From positions 248,001 to 312,000 of the forward strand of contig NZ_JALDAY010000004.1 in assembly GCF_022698165.1 (NCBI RefSeq): a stretch of DNA of 64,000 bases, given 5' to 3'. A program made the position numbers and the translations under genes. Below the pieces are notes generated by a model, which was given only the letters and a program-made list of their open reading frames with translations, was not told the origin of the DNA and searched no databases. Positions 37,907 to 47,206 of this stretch are shown here, piece by piece (within the stretch, counting starts at the first letter, position 1; the number at the start of each line of letters is the position of its first letter). The DNA comes from Streptomyces cylindrosporus (GTDB lineage: Bacteria > Actinomycetota > Actinomycetes > Streptomycetales > Streptomycetaceae).

Positions 37907-39766
37907 GTGATCACTTCAGTCCTCGTCGCCAACCGGGGCGAGATCGCCTGCCGGATCTTCCGCACCTGCCGTGAGTTGGGAATCCGGACGGTCGCGGTGC
38001 ACTCGGACGCCGACGAGAACGCGCTCCACGCGCGCGTGGCCGACACCGCCGTACGGCTGCCGGGCGCGGCGCCCGCGGAGACGTATCTCCGCGCCGACCT
38101 GGTGGTGAAGGCGGCCGTGAGCGCCGGCGCGGACGCCGTGCACCCCGGCTACGGCTTCCTCTCCGAGAACGCCGACTTCGCGCGCGCCGTCATCGACGCC
38201 GGACTGGTGTGGATCGGGCCGCCGCCGGAGGCGATCGAGGCGATGGCGTCCAAGACGCGCGCCAAGGAGCTCATGGGGATCGCGCCCCTGGGGGAGGTGA
38301 CCGACTCCGACCTTCCGGTGCTGGTGAAGGCGGCCGCGGGCGGTGGGGGGCGCGGGATGCTGATCGTGCGCCGCCTTGAGGAGCTGGGCGCCGCACTGGA
38401 GGGCGCGCGCGCCGAGGCCGCGAGCGCCTTCGGGGACGGGGAGGTGTTCGTCGAGCCGTACGTGGAGGGCGGCCGGCACGTCGAGGTGCAGGTGCTCGCG
38501 GACGCGCACGGCACGGTGTGGGCGCTGGGCACGCGCGACTGCTCCCTCCAGCGTCGCCACCAGAAGGTGATCGAGGAGGCGCCGGCGCCCGGTCTCTCCG
38601 AGGGGCTCGTGGAGGAGCTGTGCGCGCTGGCCGTGCGCGCCGCGCACGCCGTCTCGTACGTCGGCGCGGGCACCGTCGAGTTCCTCGTCGCGCCGGGCGG
38701 CAGGGCGCACTTCCTGGAGATGAACACCCGCCTCCAGGTCGAACACCCCGTGACGGAGGCGGTGTTCGGCATCGACCTGGTGGCGGAGCAGATCCGCGTC
38801 GCCGAGGGACACGCACTGGAGGAACGCCCGCCACGCGCGCGTGGCCACGCCGTCGAGGCCCGCCTGTACGCCGAGGACCCGGCGGCCGAGTGGGCCCCGC
38901 AGACCGGCACCCTGCACCGGCTGACCGTCCCCGGCGTCCGCCTGGACACGGGCTACGAGGGCGGAGACGAGATCGGCGTCCACTACGACCCGATGCTCGC
39001 GAAGGCGATCGCGCACGCCCCCACGCGCGCGGAGGCGCTGCGCAAGCTCGCGGGAGCCCTGGAACGGGCGACGGTCCACGGCCCGGCCACCAACCGCGAC
39101 CTCCTCGTCCGCTCCCTGCGGCACGCGGAGTTCACGGCCGGCCGCATGGACACCGGCTTCTACGACCGCCACCTCGCCGCGCTGACCACGCCCACCCCGG
39201 ACCCGCTCGCGCCCCTGGCCGCCGCCCTCTCCGAGGCCCCGGGCCGCTCCCGCTTCGGCGGCTTCCGCAACCTGCCCTCCCAGCCGCAGACCAGGCGCTA
39301 CGCGATGGCGGGCGAGGAACACGAGGTCCACTACCGCCACACGCGCGCGGGCGGCCTGGAGGCGGACGGGGTGCGGGTCGTGCACGCCGGCGCGGATCTC
39401 GTCGTACTCGAAGTGGACGGCGTACAGCGGAAGTTCGAGGTGGCGCGGTACGGCGGCGACGAGGTGTACGTGAACGCGACGGCCCTGAAGGCACTGCCCC
39501 GCTTCCCGGACCCGGCCGCACAGCACGCCCCGGGCTCCCTCCTGGCCCCGATGCCCGGAACGGTCGTGAAGGTGGCCGATGGTCTGGCCGTAGGAGCCGC
39601 CGTGAAGGCCGGAGAGCCCCTCCTCTGGCTGGAGGCGATGAAGATGCAGCACAGGATCACTGCGCCGGCCACAGGCACGCTCACGGCCCTGCACGCCGTG
39701 CTCGGCAAGCAGGTCGAGGTCAACGCATTGCTGGCCGTAGTCGAGGTTTCCCAGGAGGATCAGTGA
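37907..39766 (+). CDS. Acyl-CoA carboxylase alpha subunit (biotin carboxylase plus biotin carrier)
   Basis: GTG 37907 with GAGGAAA upstream; 619 aa. Domains: biotin carboxylase N-terminal (VLVANRGEIACRIFRTCRELG), ATP-grasp (LVKAAAGGGGRGML, FLEMNTRLQVEHPVTEAV), C-terminal carboxylase domain, a linker, then a biotinyl domain with the biotin-accepting lysine in LEAMKMQH. The segment between ASKTRAKELM and the ATP-grasp lid is shorter than in most homologues. Together with the beta subunit it forms an ATP-dependent acyl-CoA carboxylase. Its stop overlaps the next GTG. Confidence 0.92.
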   Translation: MITSVLVANRGEIACRIFRTCRELGIRTVAVHSDADENALHARVADTAVRLPGAAPAETYLRADLVVKAAVSAGADAVHPGYGFLSENADFARAVIDAGLVWIGPPPEAIEAMASKTRAKELMGIAPLGEVTDSDLPVLVKAAAGGGGRGMLIVRRLEELGAALEGARAEAASAFGDGEVFVEPYVEGGRHVEVQVLADAHGTVWALGTRDCSLQRRHQKVIEEAPAPGLSEGLVEELCALAVRAAHAVSYVGAGTVEFLVAPGGRAHFLEMNTRLQVEHPVTEAVFGIDLVAEQIRVAEGHALEERPPRARGHAVEARLYAEDPAAEWAPQTGTLHRLTVPGVRLDTGYEGGDEIGVHYDPMLAKAIAHAPTRAEALRKLAGALERATVHGPATNRDLLVRSLRHAEFTAGRMDTGFYDRHLAALTTPTPDPLAPLAAALSEAPGRSRFGGFRNLPSQPQTRRYAMAGEEHEVHYRHTRAGGLEADGVRVVHAGADLVVLEVDGVQRKFEVARYGGDEVYVNATALKALPRFPDPAAQHAPGSLLAPMPGTVVKVADGLAVGAAVKAGEPLLWLEAMKMQHRITAPATGTLTALHAVLGKQVEVNALLAVVEVSQEDQ

Positions 39767-40896
39767 GCGCCACGTTGGAAACGGACGAGCACAAGGCCCT
39801 GCGATCGGCCGTCGCCGCCCTCGGCAAACGCCACGGCCGCGACTTCGACCGCGAGGCGCTCTGGGCCGAGGCGGCCAAACTCGGCTACCTCGGCGTCAAC
39901 CTCCCCGAGCAGTACGGAGGAGGAGGCGGCGGTATCTCCGAACTCTCCATCGTCCTGGAGGAGTTGGGCGCCGCCGGCTGCCCCCTCCTCATGATGGTCG
40001 TCTCCCCGGCCATCTGCGGCACGGTGATCGCCCGCTTCGGCACGGACGCCCAGAAGCGGGAGTGGCTGCCCGCCCTCGCCGACGGCTCCCGCACCATGGC
40101 CTTCGGCATCACCGAACCCGACGCCGGCTCCAACAGCCACCGCATCACCACCACCGCCCGCAAGGACGGCACCGACTGGCTGCTCACCGGCCGCAAGGTC
40201 TTCATCTCCGGCGTGGACATAGCCGACGCCACCCTCATCGTCGGCCGCACCGAGGACGCCCGCACCGGCCGCCTCAAGCCCTGCCTGTTCATCGTCCCGC
40301 GCGACGCCGAAGGCTTCTCGCGGCGGCAGATCGACATGGAACTGCAGGCCGCGGAGAAGCAGTTCGAGCTGACCCTGGACGACGTACGGCTGCCCGCGGA
40401 CGCGCTCGTCGGGGACGAGGACGCAGGCCTCCTCCAGCTGTTCGCCGGACTCAACCCCGAGCGCATCATGACGGCCGCCTTCGCGATCGGCATGGGCCGT
40501 TACGCCCTCGCCCAGGCGATCACCTACGCCCGTGACCGGACCGTCTGGAACGCCCCCATCGGCGCCCACCAGGCCGTCGCCCACCCCCTCGCACAGGCGC
40601 ACATCGACCTCGAACTCGCCCGCCTGATGATGCAGAAGGCGGCGGCGCTGTACGACGCCGGGGACGACGTCGGCGCGGGTGAGGCCGCGAACATGGCGAA
40701 GTACGCGGCGGGCGAGGCGTGCGTGAAGGCCGTCGACCAGGCCGTGCACACCCTCGGCGGCAACGGCCTCACCCGCGAGTTCGGGCTCGCCAGGTTGATA
40801 ACGGCCGCGCGCGTGGCTCGTATTGCTCCGGTGAGCCGGGAGATGATTCTCAACTACGTCTCCCACCAGACCCTGGGCCTGCCCAAGTCGTACTAG
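39763..40896 (+). CDS. Acyl-CoA dehydrogenase
   Basis: GTG 39763 with AGGAGG upstream and a 4-bp overlap; 377 aa. Family features include FGITEPDAGSNSHRITTTA (FAD/substrate contacts), DVRLPADALVG, and the C-terminal dinucleotide/acyl-binding segments QAVHTLGGNGLTREFGLARL and ARVARIAPVSREMILNYV. It introduces a trans-2 double bond into an acyl-CoA using FAD. In this operon it probably acts on a branched or terpenoid acyl-CoA. Confidence 0.9.
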   Translation: MSATLETDEHKALRSAVAALGKRHGRDFDREALWAEAAKLGYLGVNLPEQYGGGGGGISELSIVLEELGAAGCPLLMMVVSPAICGTVIARFGTDAQKREWLPALADGSRTMAFGITEPDAGSNSHRITTTARKDGTDWLLTGRKVFISGVDIADATLIVGRTEDARTGRLKPCLFIVPRDAEGFSRRQIDMELQAAEKQFELTLDDVRLPADALVGDEDAGLLQLFAGLNPERIMTAAFAIGMGRYALAQAITYARDRTVWNAPIGAHQAVAHPLAQAHIDLELARLMMQKAAALYDAGDDVGAGEAANMAKYAAGEACVKAVDQAVHTLGGNGLTREFGLARLITAARVARIAPVSREMILNYVSHQTLGLPKSY

Positions 40897-40936
40897 GCCG
40901 TGGCCGTGAAGGCCCCGTCGCCGCCTTGGAGGAACC

Positions 40937-42505
40937 ATGTTCCGCAGCGAGTACGCAGACGTTCCGCCCGTAGAACTCCCCATCCACGAGGCGGTCCTCG
41001 GCCGGGCCGCCGAGTACGGTGACCGGCCCGCCCTGATCGACGGGACCGACGGCACCACACTCTCGTACGAACAACTCGACCGTTTCCACCGGCGGATCGC
41101 CGCCGCGCTCGCCGAGGCAGGCGTCCGCAAGGGCGATGTGCTCGCCCTGCACAGCCCGAACACGATCGCCTTCCCCACGGCGTTCTACGCGGCCACGCGC
41201 GCGGGGGCGTCCGTCACGACCGTGCACCCGCTCGCGACCGCCGAGGAGTTCGGCAAGCAGCTGCGGGACTCGGCGGCGCGCTGGATCGTCACCGTGTCGC
41301 CGCTCCTTGAGACCGCCCGCCGGGCCGCCGAGATCGCGGGCGGCGTCGAGGAGATCTTCGTCTGCGACAGCGCGCCGGGGCACCGGTCGCTGATCGACAT
41401 GCTGGCCTCCGCCGCGCCCGAACCGGCCGTCGACATCGACCCGGTGGAAGACGTGGCCGCGCTGCCGTACTCCTCCGGGACGACCGGCATCCCCAAGGGC
41501 GTGATGCTCACGCACCGGCAGATCGCCACCAACCTCGCCCAGCTCGCGCCGATCATGCCGGCCAACCCCGGCGACCGGATCCTCGCCGTGCTGCCCTTCT
41601 TCCACATCTACGGCCTCACGGCCCTGATGAACGCACCGCTCAGGCAGGGCGCCACGGTCGTCGTGCTGCCGCGCTTCGAGCTGGAGACCTTCCTCGCGGC
41701 CATCCAGAACCACCGCATCACCGGCCTGTTCGTGGCCCCGCCGATCGTCCTGGCCCTCGCCAAGCACCCGCTGGTCGCCCAGTACGACCTGTCGTCCCTG
41801 ACGCACATCGTCAGCGCCGCCGCCCCGCTGGACGCGAAGCTCGCCGCCGCCTGCTCCGAGCGGCTCGGCCTGCCGCCCGTCGGCCAGGCCTACGGCATGA
41901 CCGAACTCTCGCCCGGCACCCACGTCGTCCCCCTCGACGCCATGAGCGAGGCCCCGCCCGGCACCGTCGGCAAGCTCATCGCAGGCACCGAGATGCGGAT
42001 CGTCTCCCTCGACGACCCCGACAAGGACCTCGGCGTCGACGAGTCCGGCGAGATCGTCATCCGCGGACCCCAGGTCATGAAGGGCTACCTCGGCCGCCCC
42101 GACGCCACCGCGCAGATGATCGACCCCGACGGCTGGCTGCACACCGGCGACGTCGGCCATGTCGACGCCGACGGCTGGCTGTTCGTCGTCGACCGGGTCA
42201 AGGAGCTCATCAAGTACAAGGGCTTCCAGGTCGCCCCCGCGGAGCTGGAGGCACTGCTCCTCACCCACCCGGGCATCGCCGACGCGGCCGTCATCGGCGT
42301 CTACAACGAGGACAACAACGAGGTCCCGCACGCGTACGTGGTCCGCCAGCCGACCGCGACCGACCTCTCCGAGGGGGAGGTCATGATGTACGTCGCCGAG
42401 CGCGTCGCCCCCTACAAGCGCGTCCGCCGGGTCACCTTCATCGACGGCGTCCCCCGGGCCGCCTCCGGCAAGATCCTGCGCCGGGAACTCAGGGAGCGGA
42501 CGTGA
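40937..42505 (+). CDS. 4-Coumarate-CoA-ligase-like acyl-CoA synthetase
   Basis: ATG 40937 with GGAGG upstream; 522 aa. The adenylate-forming core motifs are LPYSSGTTGIPKGVMLTH (P-loop), QAYGMTELSPG (A5), WLHTGDVGHVD and VDRVKELIKYKGFQV (hinge), with the catalytic lysine in AASGKILRREL. It belongs to the 4CL/long-chain-like clade and would activate a carboxylic acid to the CoA thioester that the rest of the operon degrades. It overlaps the enoyl-CoA hydratase start by 4 bp. Confidence 0.9.
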   Translation: MFRSEYADVPPVELPIHEAVLGRAAEYGDRPALIDGTDGTTLSYEQLDRFHRRIAAALAEAGVRKGDVLALHSPNTIAFPTAFYAATRAGASVTTVHPLATAEEFGKQLRDSAARWIVTVSPLLETARRAAEIAGGVEEIFVCDSAPGHRSLIDMLASAAPEPAVDIDPVEDVAALPYSSGTTGIPKGVMLTHRQIATNLAQLAPIMPANPGDRILAVLPFFHIYGLTALMNAPLRQGATVVVLPRFELETFLAAIQNHRITGLFVAPPIVLALAKHPLVAQYDLSSLTHIVSAAAPLDAKLAAACSERLGLPPVGQAYGMTELSPGTHVVPLDAMSEAPPGTVGKLIAGTEMRIVSLDDPDKDLGVDESGEIVIRGPQVMKGYLGRPDATAQMIDPDGWLHTGDVGHVDADGWLFVVDRVKELIKYKGFQVAPAELEALLLTHPGIADAAVIGVYNEDNNEVPHAYVVRQPTATDLSEGEVMMYVAERVAPYKRVRRVTFIDGVPRAASGKILRRELRERT

Positions 42506-43236
42506 CGTTGATCGGACGGGCACGCGCGCGTGGAGTCGAGACCCTGAGCCTCGACTCCCCGGCCAACCGCAACGCGCTCTCGGCCGCCCTGGTGGGCGAA
42601 CTCGCCGACGCGCTCGCGGACTGCGCCAAGGACGGGGACGTACGCGCGATCGTCCTCACCCACACCGGCAACACCTTCTGCGCGGGCGCCGACCTGCGCG
42701 ACCCGCCGCCCCCGGACGGCCTGGTCCAACTCCTGCGCCAGATCGTGGAGTTGCCCAAGCCGGTCGTCGCCCGGGTCACCGGACACGTCCGCGCGGGCGG
42801 CCTCGGCCTGCTGGCCGCCTGCGACATCGCCGCCGCGTCGACCGCGGCCACCTTCGCCTTCACGGAGGTACGGATCGGAGTCGCCCCCACCGTCATCTCC
42901 CTCCCGCTCCTCCCGCGCACCGACCCGCGCGCCCTCGCCCGCTACTACCTCACCGGCGAGCGCTTCGACGCCCCCGAGGCCGCCCGCATCGGGCTGCTCA
43001 CCGCGGCCGGGGACGACGTGGACGCCGTACTCGAACCGGTCCTGGACGGGCTGCGGCGGTCCGCACCCGAGGGGCTGGCGGAGACGAAAGCGCTGCTCAC
43101 GGCTAGGGTGCTGGAGTCATTCGACCGGGACGCGGCCCACCTCACCGCGCTCTCGGCCCGGCTGTTCGCCTCCCCGCGGGCCCGCGAGGGGATGACGGCC
43201 TTCCTGGAACGACGGGATCCACCATGGGTGCTGTGA
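42502..43236 (+). CDS. Enoyl-CoA hydratase/isomerase family protein
   Basis: GTG 42502; 244 aa. Crotonase-fold features include SPANRNALSAALVGELADAL, the oxyanion-hole region GNTFCAGADLRDP and HVRAGGLGLLAACDIAAAS, and a glutamate in FTEVRIGVAPTV. The second hydratase glutamate position is occupied differently (APTVI), so the precise reaction (hydratase, isomerase or lyase) is uncertain. It is translationally coupled to the ligase gene and overlaps the TetR gene by 13 bp. Confidence 0.85.
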   Translation: MTLIGRARARGVETLSLDSPANRNALSAALVGELADALADCAKDGDVRAIVLTHTGNTFCAGADLRDPPPPDGLVQLLRQIVELPKPVVARVTGHVRAGGLGLLAACDIAAASTAATFAFTEVRIGVAPTVISLPLLPRTDPRALARYYLTGERFDAPEAARIGLLTAAGDDVDAVLEPVLDGLRRSAPEGLAETKALLTARVLESFDRDAAHLTALSARLFASPRAREGMTAFLERRDPPWVL

Positions 43237-43850
43237 CCACGGACGCCGACGACGAACGCGTCGAGCGCCTCCCCAAGCAGGACCGCAGCCGGGCCACCCG
43301 GCAGCGGCTCCTGGAAGCCGCCGTGGCCTGCCTCGCCGAACGCGGCTGGGCGGGCTCCACGGTCTCCGTCGTCGCCGAACGCGCCGGCGTCTCCCGCGGC
43401 GCCGCCCAGCACCACTTCCCGACCCGCGAGGACCTCTTCACGGCCGCCGTCGAGTACGTGGCCGAGGAACGCTCCACGGCCATCCGCGAGCTGTTCCCGC
43501 AGGGCACGGCGGCGGCCGACCGTCCGGCGGTGATCTCCGCCCTCGTCGACCTCTACACCGGCCCCCTGTTCCGTGCCGCCCTGCACCTGTGGGTGGCCGC
43601 CTCCAACGAGGAACAGCTGCGCCCGCGGGTCACCGAGCTGGAGGCCCGGGTGGGCCGCGAGACGCACCGGATCGCGGTCGAGCTGCTGGCCGCGGACGAG
43701 TCCCGGCCGGGCGTACGGGAGACCGTGCAGGGCCTGCTCGACATGGCCCGGGGCCTGGGCCTCGCGAACCTCCTGACCGACGACACGGGCCGCCGGGACC
43801 GGGTCATCGCCCAGTGGTCGGAGATCCTCGACCGGGAGATCAGGGGCTGA
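43224..43850 (+). CDS. TetR-family regulator of the carboxylase operon
   Basis: ATG 43224; 208 aa. The N-terminal helix-turn-helix is [47 protein letters not shown], a classical TetR domain, followed by a helical ligand domain. Terminal position in the operon with an overlap suggests autoregulation. The perfect palindrome at 33781-33794 before the first gene is the best candidate operator. The ligand is probably an acyl-CoA intermediate. Its end overlaps the convergent pdxH stop by 11 bp. Confidence 0.9.
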   Translation: MGAVTTDADDERVERLPKQDRSRATRQRLLEAAVACLAERGWAGSTVSVVAERAGVSRGAAQHHFPTREDLFTAAVEYVAEERSTAIRELFPQGTAAADRPAVISALVDLYTGPLFRAALHLWVAASNEEQLRPRVTELEARVGRETHRIAVELLAADESRPGVRETVQGLLDMARGLGLANLLTDDTGRRDRVIAQWSEILDREIRG

Positions 43851-44508
43851 GCCGCTCCACCCGCCAGCCGCCGTCCGGTTCCGCCACGTACCGGAGGCGG
43901 TCGTGGAGGCGGTTCTCGCGGCCCTGCCAGAACTCGACCGTCTGCGGCGCCACCCGGAAGCCGCCCCAGTTCGGCGGCACCGGGACCTGCTCGCCCTCAG
44001 GATAGCGGGACTCCAACTCGGCGTACGAGGCGTCGAGTTCGGCGCGCGAGGGGATCACGCTGGACTGGGCGCTGGCCCACGCGCCGAGCTGCGAGCCGTG
44101 CGGGCGGGTGCGGAAGTACGCGGCGGTCTCGTCACGGCCGGTACGGCGGGCGACGCCGGTGACGATGACCTGGCGGGCCATCGGATGCCACGGGAAGAGC
44201 AGCGAGACATACGGGTTCTCCGCCAGCTCGCGCGCCTTGCGGGAGTCGTAGTTGGTGTAGAAGACGAAGCCCTGCTCGTCGAACTGCTTCAGCAGCACCG
44301 TGCGCGCGCTGGGGCGGCCCTCGGCGTCCGCCGTCGACACGACCATGGCGTTCGGCTCGAAGAGATGGGCCTCGGTCGCGGCCTGCTCGAACCAGTGCGC
44401 GAACTGCGCCACCGGAGTGGCGGCCAGCTCGGACTCGGCGAGGCCTTCGGCCCGGTACTGCTTGCGCATCGCGGCGGGATCGAGGGGGACGGCGTCTCGG
44501 TCGGTCAC
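43840..44508 (-). CDS. pdxH: Pyridoxamine 5'-phosphate oxidase
   Basis: GTG 44508 begins [25 protein letters not shown]; 222 aa. Hallmarks are the FMN/PLP-binding segments [51 protein letters not shown] and the C-terminal [24 protein letters not shown]. It oxidises pyridoxine/pyridoxamine phosphate to PLP with FMN and O2. It is divergent from citrate synthase; the intergenic region holds two palindromes. Confidence 0.92.
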   Translation of the reverse strand: MTDRDAVPLDPAAMRKQYRAEGLAESELAATPVAQFAHWFEQAATEAHLFEPNAMVVSTADAEGRPSARTVLLKQFDEQGFVFYTNYDSRKARELAENPYVSLLFPWHPMARQVIVTGVARRTGRDETAAYFRTRPHGSQLGAWASAQSSVIPSRAELDASYAELESRYPEGEQVPVPPNWGGFRVAPQTVEFWQGRENRLHDRLRYVAEPDGGWRVERLSP

Positions 44509-44563
44509 GCGGTCATCTTGCCGTACACACACCGATGCCACGCGAGGTATACCGCACATCCAT

Positions 44564-44602
44564 GGCACTGAGTGCCGCCAAGTCTCCCCAAGAGTGGCAC
44601 TC
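44564..44602. promoter_or_regulatory. Pair of related palindromes between pdxH and citrate synthase
   Basis: GGCACT-G-AGTGCC (44564-44576) and GAGTG-G-CACTC (44592-44602) are both perfect palindromes built from the same half-site. Their centres are 27 bp apart. They lie 56 bp upstream of pdxH and about 165 bp upstream of the citrate synthase start. Spacing and symmetry suggest a dimeric regulator binding twice. Confidence 0.45.
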
Positions 44603-44765
44603 GGGGATATCGTGCTGATGCCGTTCCGGTTGAGTGACCAGCCGTACGGGGCATCACCAGGGTGGCCGCCCAGGACCGCGAGTCGCACGACCGACCGGGG
44701 ATCCGGAGGCGGAGCCGCCGCTTCTGTCGCAAGCACCTGTCGTACACATCACGAGGAGCCGCCTG

Positions 44766-45866
44766 ATGTCCGACTTCGTACCCGGACTCGAGGGAGTCGT
44801 CGCGTTCGAGACGGAGATCGCCGAACCGGACAAGGAGGGCGGCGCCCTTCGGTACCGGGGCGTCGACATCGAGGACCTGGTCGGTCACGTCTCGTTCGGC
44901 AACGTCTGGGGGCTGCTGGTCGACGGCGCCTTCAACCCCGGCCTGCCGCCCGCCGAGCCGTTCCCGATCCCCGTGCACTCCGGTGACATCCGGGTGGACG
45001 TCCAGTCGGCGCTGGCCATGCTCGCGCCGGTGTGGGGCCTGAAACCCCTGCTGGACATCGACGCCGAGCAGGCCCGCGAGGACCTGGCGCGGGCCGCCGT
45101 CATGGCGCTCTCGTACGTCGCCCAGTCCGCGCGCGGGCAGGGCCGGCCGATGGTCCCCCAGCGCGAGATCGACAAGGCGCAGTCCGTGGTCGAGCGGTTC
45201 ATGATCCGCTGGCGGGGCGAGCCGGACCCGAGGCACGTGGCGGCCGTCGACGCGTACTGGACGTCGGCCGCCGAGCACGGCATGAACGCGTCGACGTTCA
45301 CGGCACGGGTGATCGCGTCCACGGGCGCGGACGTGGCCGCGGCACTCTCCGGCGCCGTGGGAGCCATGTCCGGTCCGCTCCACGGCGGCGCCCCCTCCCG
45401 GGTCCTCGGCATGATCGAGGAGATCGAGCGGACCGGGGACGCCGAGGCGTACGTCAAGCAGGCCCTCGACAAGGGCGAGCGCCTGATGGGCTTCGGCCAC
45501 CGGGTGTACCGCGCCGAGGACCCACGCGCGCGCGTGCTGCGCCGCACCGCCCGCGAACTGGGCGCCCCTCGCTTCGAGGTGGCGGAGGCACTGGAGAAGG
45601 CGGCACTGGCCGAGCTCCACGCGCGCCGTCCCGACCGGGTGCTTGCCACGAACGTCGAGTTCTGGGCGGCGATCGTGCTGGACTTCGCGGAGGTACCGGC
45701 GCACATGTTCACGTCGATGTTCACGTGCGCGCGTACGGCGGGGTGGTCGGCCCACATCCTGGAGCAGAAGCGGACGGGGCGACTGGTGCGACCGTCGGCG
45801 CGGTACGTGGGGCCGGGGGTGCGGGCTCCGCAGGACATCGAGGGGTACGAGGGCATCGCCCACTGA
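44766..45866 (+). CDS. Citrate synthase 2
   Basis: ATG 44766 with GAGGAG at 44753-44758; 366 aa. Catalytic histidines and aspartate sit in recognisable motifs: AEHGMNASTFTARV, GPLHGGAPSRVL, MGFGHRVYRAEDPRA and MFTSMFTCARTAGWSAHILEQ. It condenses oxaloacetate and acetyl-CoA (or propionyl-CoA in methylcitrate synthase relatives). The short length and N terminus DFVPGLEGVVAFETEIAEPD match the citA2-type Streptomyces enzyme. A structured RNA-like sequence follows the gene. Confidence 0.9.
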   Translation: MSDFVPGLEGVVAFETEIAEPDKEGGALRYRGVDIEDLVGHVSFGNVWGLLVDGAFNPGLPPAEPFPIPVHSGDIRVDVQSALAMLAPVWGLKPLLDIDAEQAREDLARAAVMALSYVAQSARGQGRPMVPQREIDKAQSVVERFMIRWRGEPDPRHVAAVDAYWTSAAEHGMNASTFTARVIASTGADVAAALSGAVGAMSGPLHGGAPSRVLGMIEEIERTGDAEAYVKQALDKGERLMGFGHRVYRAEDPRARVLRRTARELGAPRFEVAEALEKAALAELHARRPDRVLATNVEFWAAIVLDFAEVPAHMFTSMFTCARTAGWSAHILEQKRTGRLVRPSARYVGPGVRAPQDIEGYEGIAH

Positions 45867-45895
45867 GGAGTCGGAAGCCCACTGAGGAGTGGGGC

Positions 45896-46057
45896 ATGCA
45901 GACGACCCGCGAGCTCTGGTCCCTCCGCCTGCGCGGAGGAGCCGGCCGGACGTACCGGCGAGCTCGCGGGTCGGGTGACTGCCTGGGATTGGGCCGGCTG
46001 CACGTTTCTCTCGCGTGCTGGTCCGGCACCGCACTCGGTGTGGTGACGGGCCGCTAG
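45896..46057 (+). CDS. Candidate 53-aa protein downstream of citrate synthase
   Basis: ATG 45896 has GAGGAG 6 nt upstream, a very good ribosome-binding site, and the frame runs to TAG 46057. The product starts MQTTRELWSLRLRGGAGR and has no recognised domain. The first third is encoded by a region that can fold into a three-way junction, so the sequence may be selected for RNA rather than protein. The 14-bp word GCCCACTGAGGAGT is directly repeated at 45858 and 45877 and supplies the ribosome-binding site. Low confidence. Confidence 0.25.
   Translation: MQTTRELWSLRLRGGAGRTYRRARGSGDCLGLGRLHVSLACWSGTALGVVTGR
45903..45973 (+). other. Predicted three-way-junction RNA structure after citrate synthase
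   Basis: A perfect 14-bp closing stem (45903-45916 with 45960-45973) encloses two hairpins. One is CCTCCGC-ctgc-GCGGAGG (45922-45939, 7 bp). The other is GCCGG...CCGGC (45941-45959, 5 bp). The layout is compact, with a 5-nt and a 1-nt linker. It starts 37 nt after the citrate synthase stop. It may be an elaborate terminator, a stabiliser or a regulatory RNA. Confidence 0.5.
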
Positions 46058-46150
46058 CCCGCAGTCACCTCACGCGTCCGGTATTCACACATCTGCCGAA
46101 CCACCTCCCTTCTCGTGTAGCCCACACCCTAAGAACGCCGCGACGCACGA

Positions 46151-46723
46151 TCAACCACTTTTTTCCGAGAGGAAGACCCCGGCCAACCGCGGCAGCCGCC
46201 GACGCATCTCGGACGGGTCGTCGAAGTCGAAGTCCTCACCCATGTCGGAGGCGGCGAAACTGGGATCCGGACGCTCGGCCGCGTACCCCTTCCAGGCCTC
46301 GTAGAAGCCCTCCACGCTGCCCGCCACGACCTCGAAGGCCCCGGCGGCGCAGTAGTTGACCTCCTCGAAGAAGAGGGCACGCTCGTCGAGGCCGTCGCCT
46401 GCGGCGAGGACCGCGGGATGCTCGGCGAGGCTGTCGGGTGCGGCGGCGGCACGCTCGTACCACTCGCGGCCCTGGGCGATCAGCCCGGCGCGGAAGTCCA
46501 TGAAACTGTCGTCGGAGCAGCCGCCTCCGATGAGGTAGGCGGCGGCCCAGACGTCCCAGCGGTACAGGGCTTCGCGCAGTTCGTCGAAGCATTCCTGGTA
46601 TTCGAGGATCTCCCGGCGGGTGCGGCGGGAGAGCAACTCGACGAGTGCCTGGTCGAAGGGGCGGTCGGGTGTGGTGTGGTTGCGGGCCGTCTCGACGAGG
46701 TGCCAGAAGTCGTCCGTGGTCAT
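46151..46723 (-). CDS. DUF4240 domain protein
   Basis: ATG 46723; 190 aa beginning MTTDDFWHLVETARNHTTPD. The motifs LSRRTRREILEYQECFDELREALYRWDVWAAAYLIGGGCSDDSFMDFRAGLIAQGREWYE and FFEEVNYCAAGAFE identify DUF4240, a helical family of unknown function common in Streptomyces. The C terminus has an acidic stretch (DMGEDFDFDDP). It is divergent from the GNAT gene, with 42 bp between the starts. Confidence 0.85.
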   Translation of the reverse strand: MTTDDFWHLVETARNHTTPDRPFDQALVELLSRRTRREILEYQECFDELREALYRWDVWAAAYLIGGGCSDDSFMDFRAGLIAQGREWYERAAAAPDSLAEHPAVLAAGDGLDERALFFEEVNYCAAGAFEVVAGSVEGFYEAWKGYAAERPDPSFAASDMGEDFDFDDPSEMRRRLPRLAGVFLSEKSG

Positions 46724-46765
46724 GGCGGAGACTGTGGCAGCAGGGTCTGACAACGAGGGGGCGGT

Positions 46766-47206
46766 GTGGCCGCGATCAGGTTCGAGCAGGTGGTCGGGGA
46801 GCGGATGGTTGAGGAGTGGCGGCATGTGCACAACGTCGTCGTTCCGCCTGCTGCCATGTCCGTCGGGGCCGCGCGGGAGCGGGTCGGGCGGAATCGGCTG
46901 GAGAACGTGTATCTGGGGGATGTGCTCGTGGGGTGTTCGACCGTGCGGCCGCCCCAGGGGGTGGGCGGGGTGGCCACCGTCATCGCGCGCGTGCTGCCCG
47001 AGTACCGGCGGCGCGGGATCGGGGCGGCGACGTACGAGCGGGCGCTCGCGCACGCGCGTGTGCTTGGCGCCGAGGGGATCGAGACCTGTGTGCTGGCCGC
47101 CAATGACGACGGGCTGCGGTTCGCCGAGCGGGTCGGGTTCGTCGAGGTCGAGCGGTATGTGCTCGACGGTGAGAATGATCTGTGGGTTGATCTTCGCCTG
47201 GGGTAG
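46766..47206 (+). CDS. GNAT-family acetyltransferase
   Basis: GTG 46766; 146 aa. The acetyl-CoA motif A is VLPEYRRRGIGAATYERAL (R-R-x-G-I-G-A form). It is followed by GIETCVLAANDDGLRFAERVGFVEVERYVL. A short N-terminal domain precedes it (ERMVEEWRHVHNVVVPPAAMS). The substrate is unknown. It is divergent from the DUF4240 gene. Confidence 0.83.
   Translation: MAAIRFEQVVGERMVEEWRHVHNVVVPPAAMSVGAARERVGRNRLENVYLGDVLVGCSTVRPPQGVGGVATVIARVLPEYRRRGIGAATYERALAHARVLGAEGIETCVLAANDDGLRFAERVGFVEVERYVLDGENDLWVDLRLG

Noticed and set aside
44564..44602. CIRCE/HrcA element between pdxH and citrate synthase
   Set aside because: The GAGTGCC/GGCACTC arms have the wrong orientation and spacing for CIRCE, and no chaperone gene is near.
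45903..45973. tRNA gene in the cloverleaf-like structure
   Set aside because: Only two internal arms, no T-loop (GGTTCRA) or D-loop consensus and no acceptor CCA-like end.
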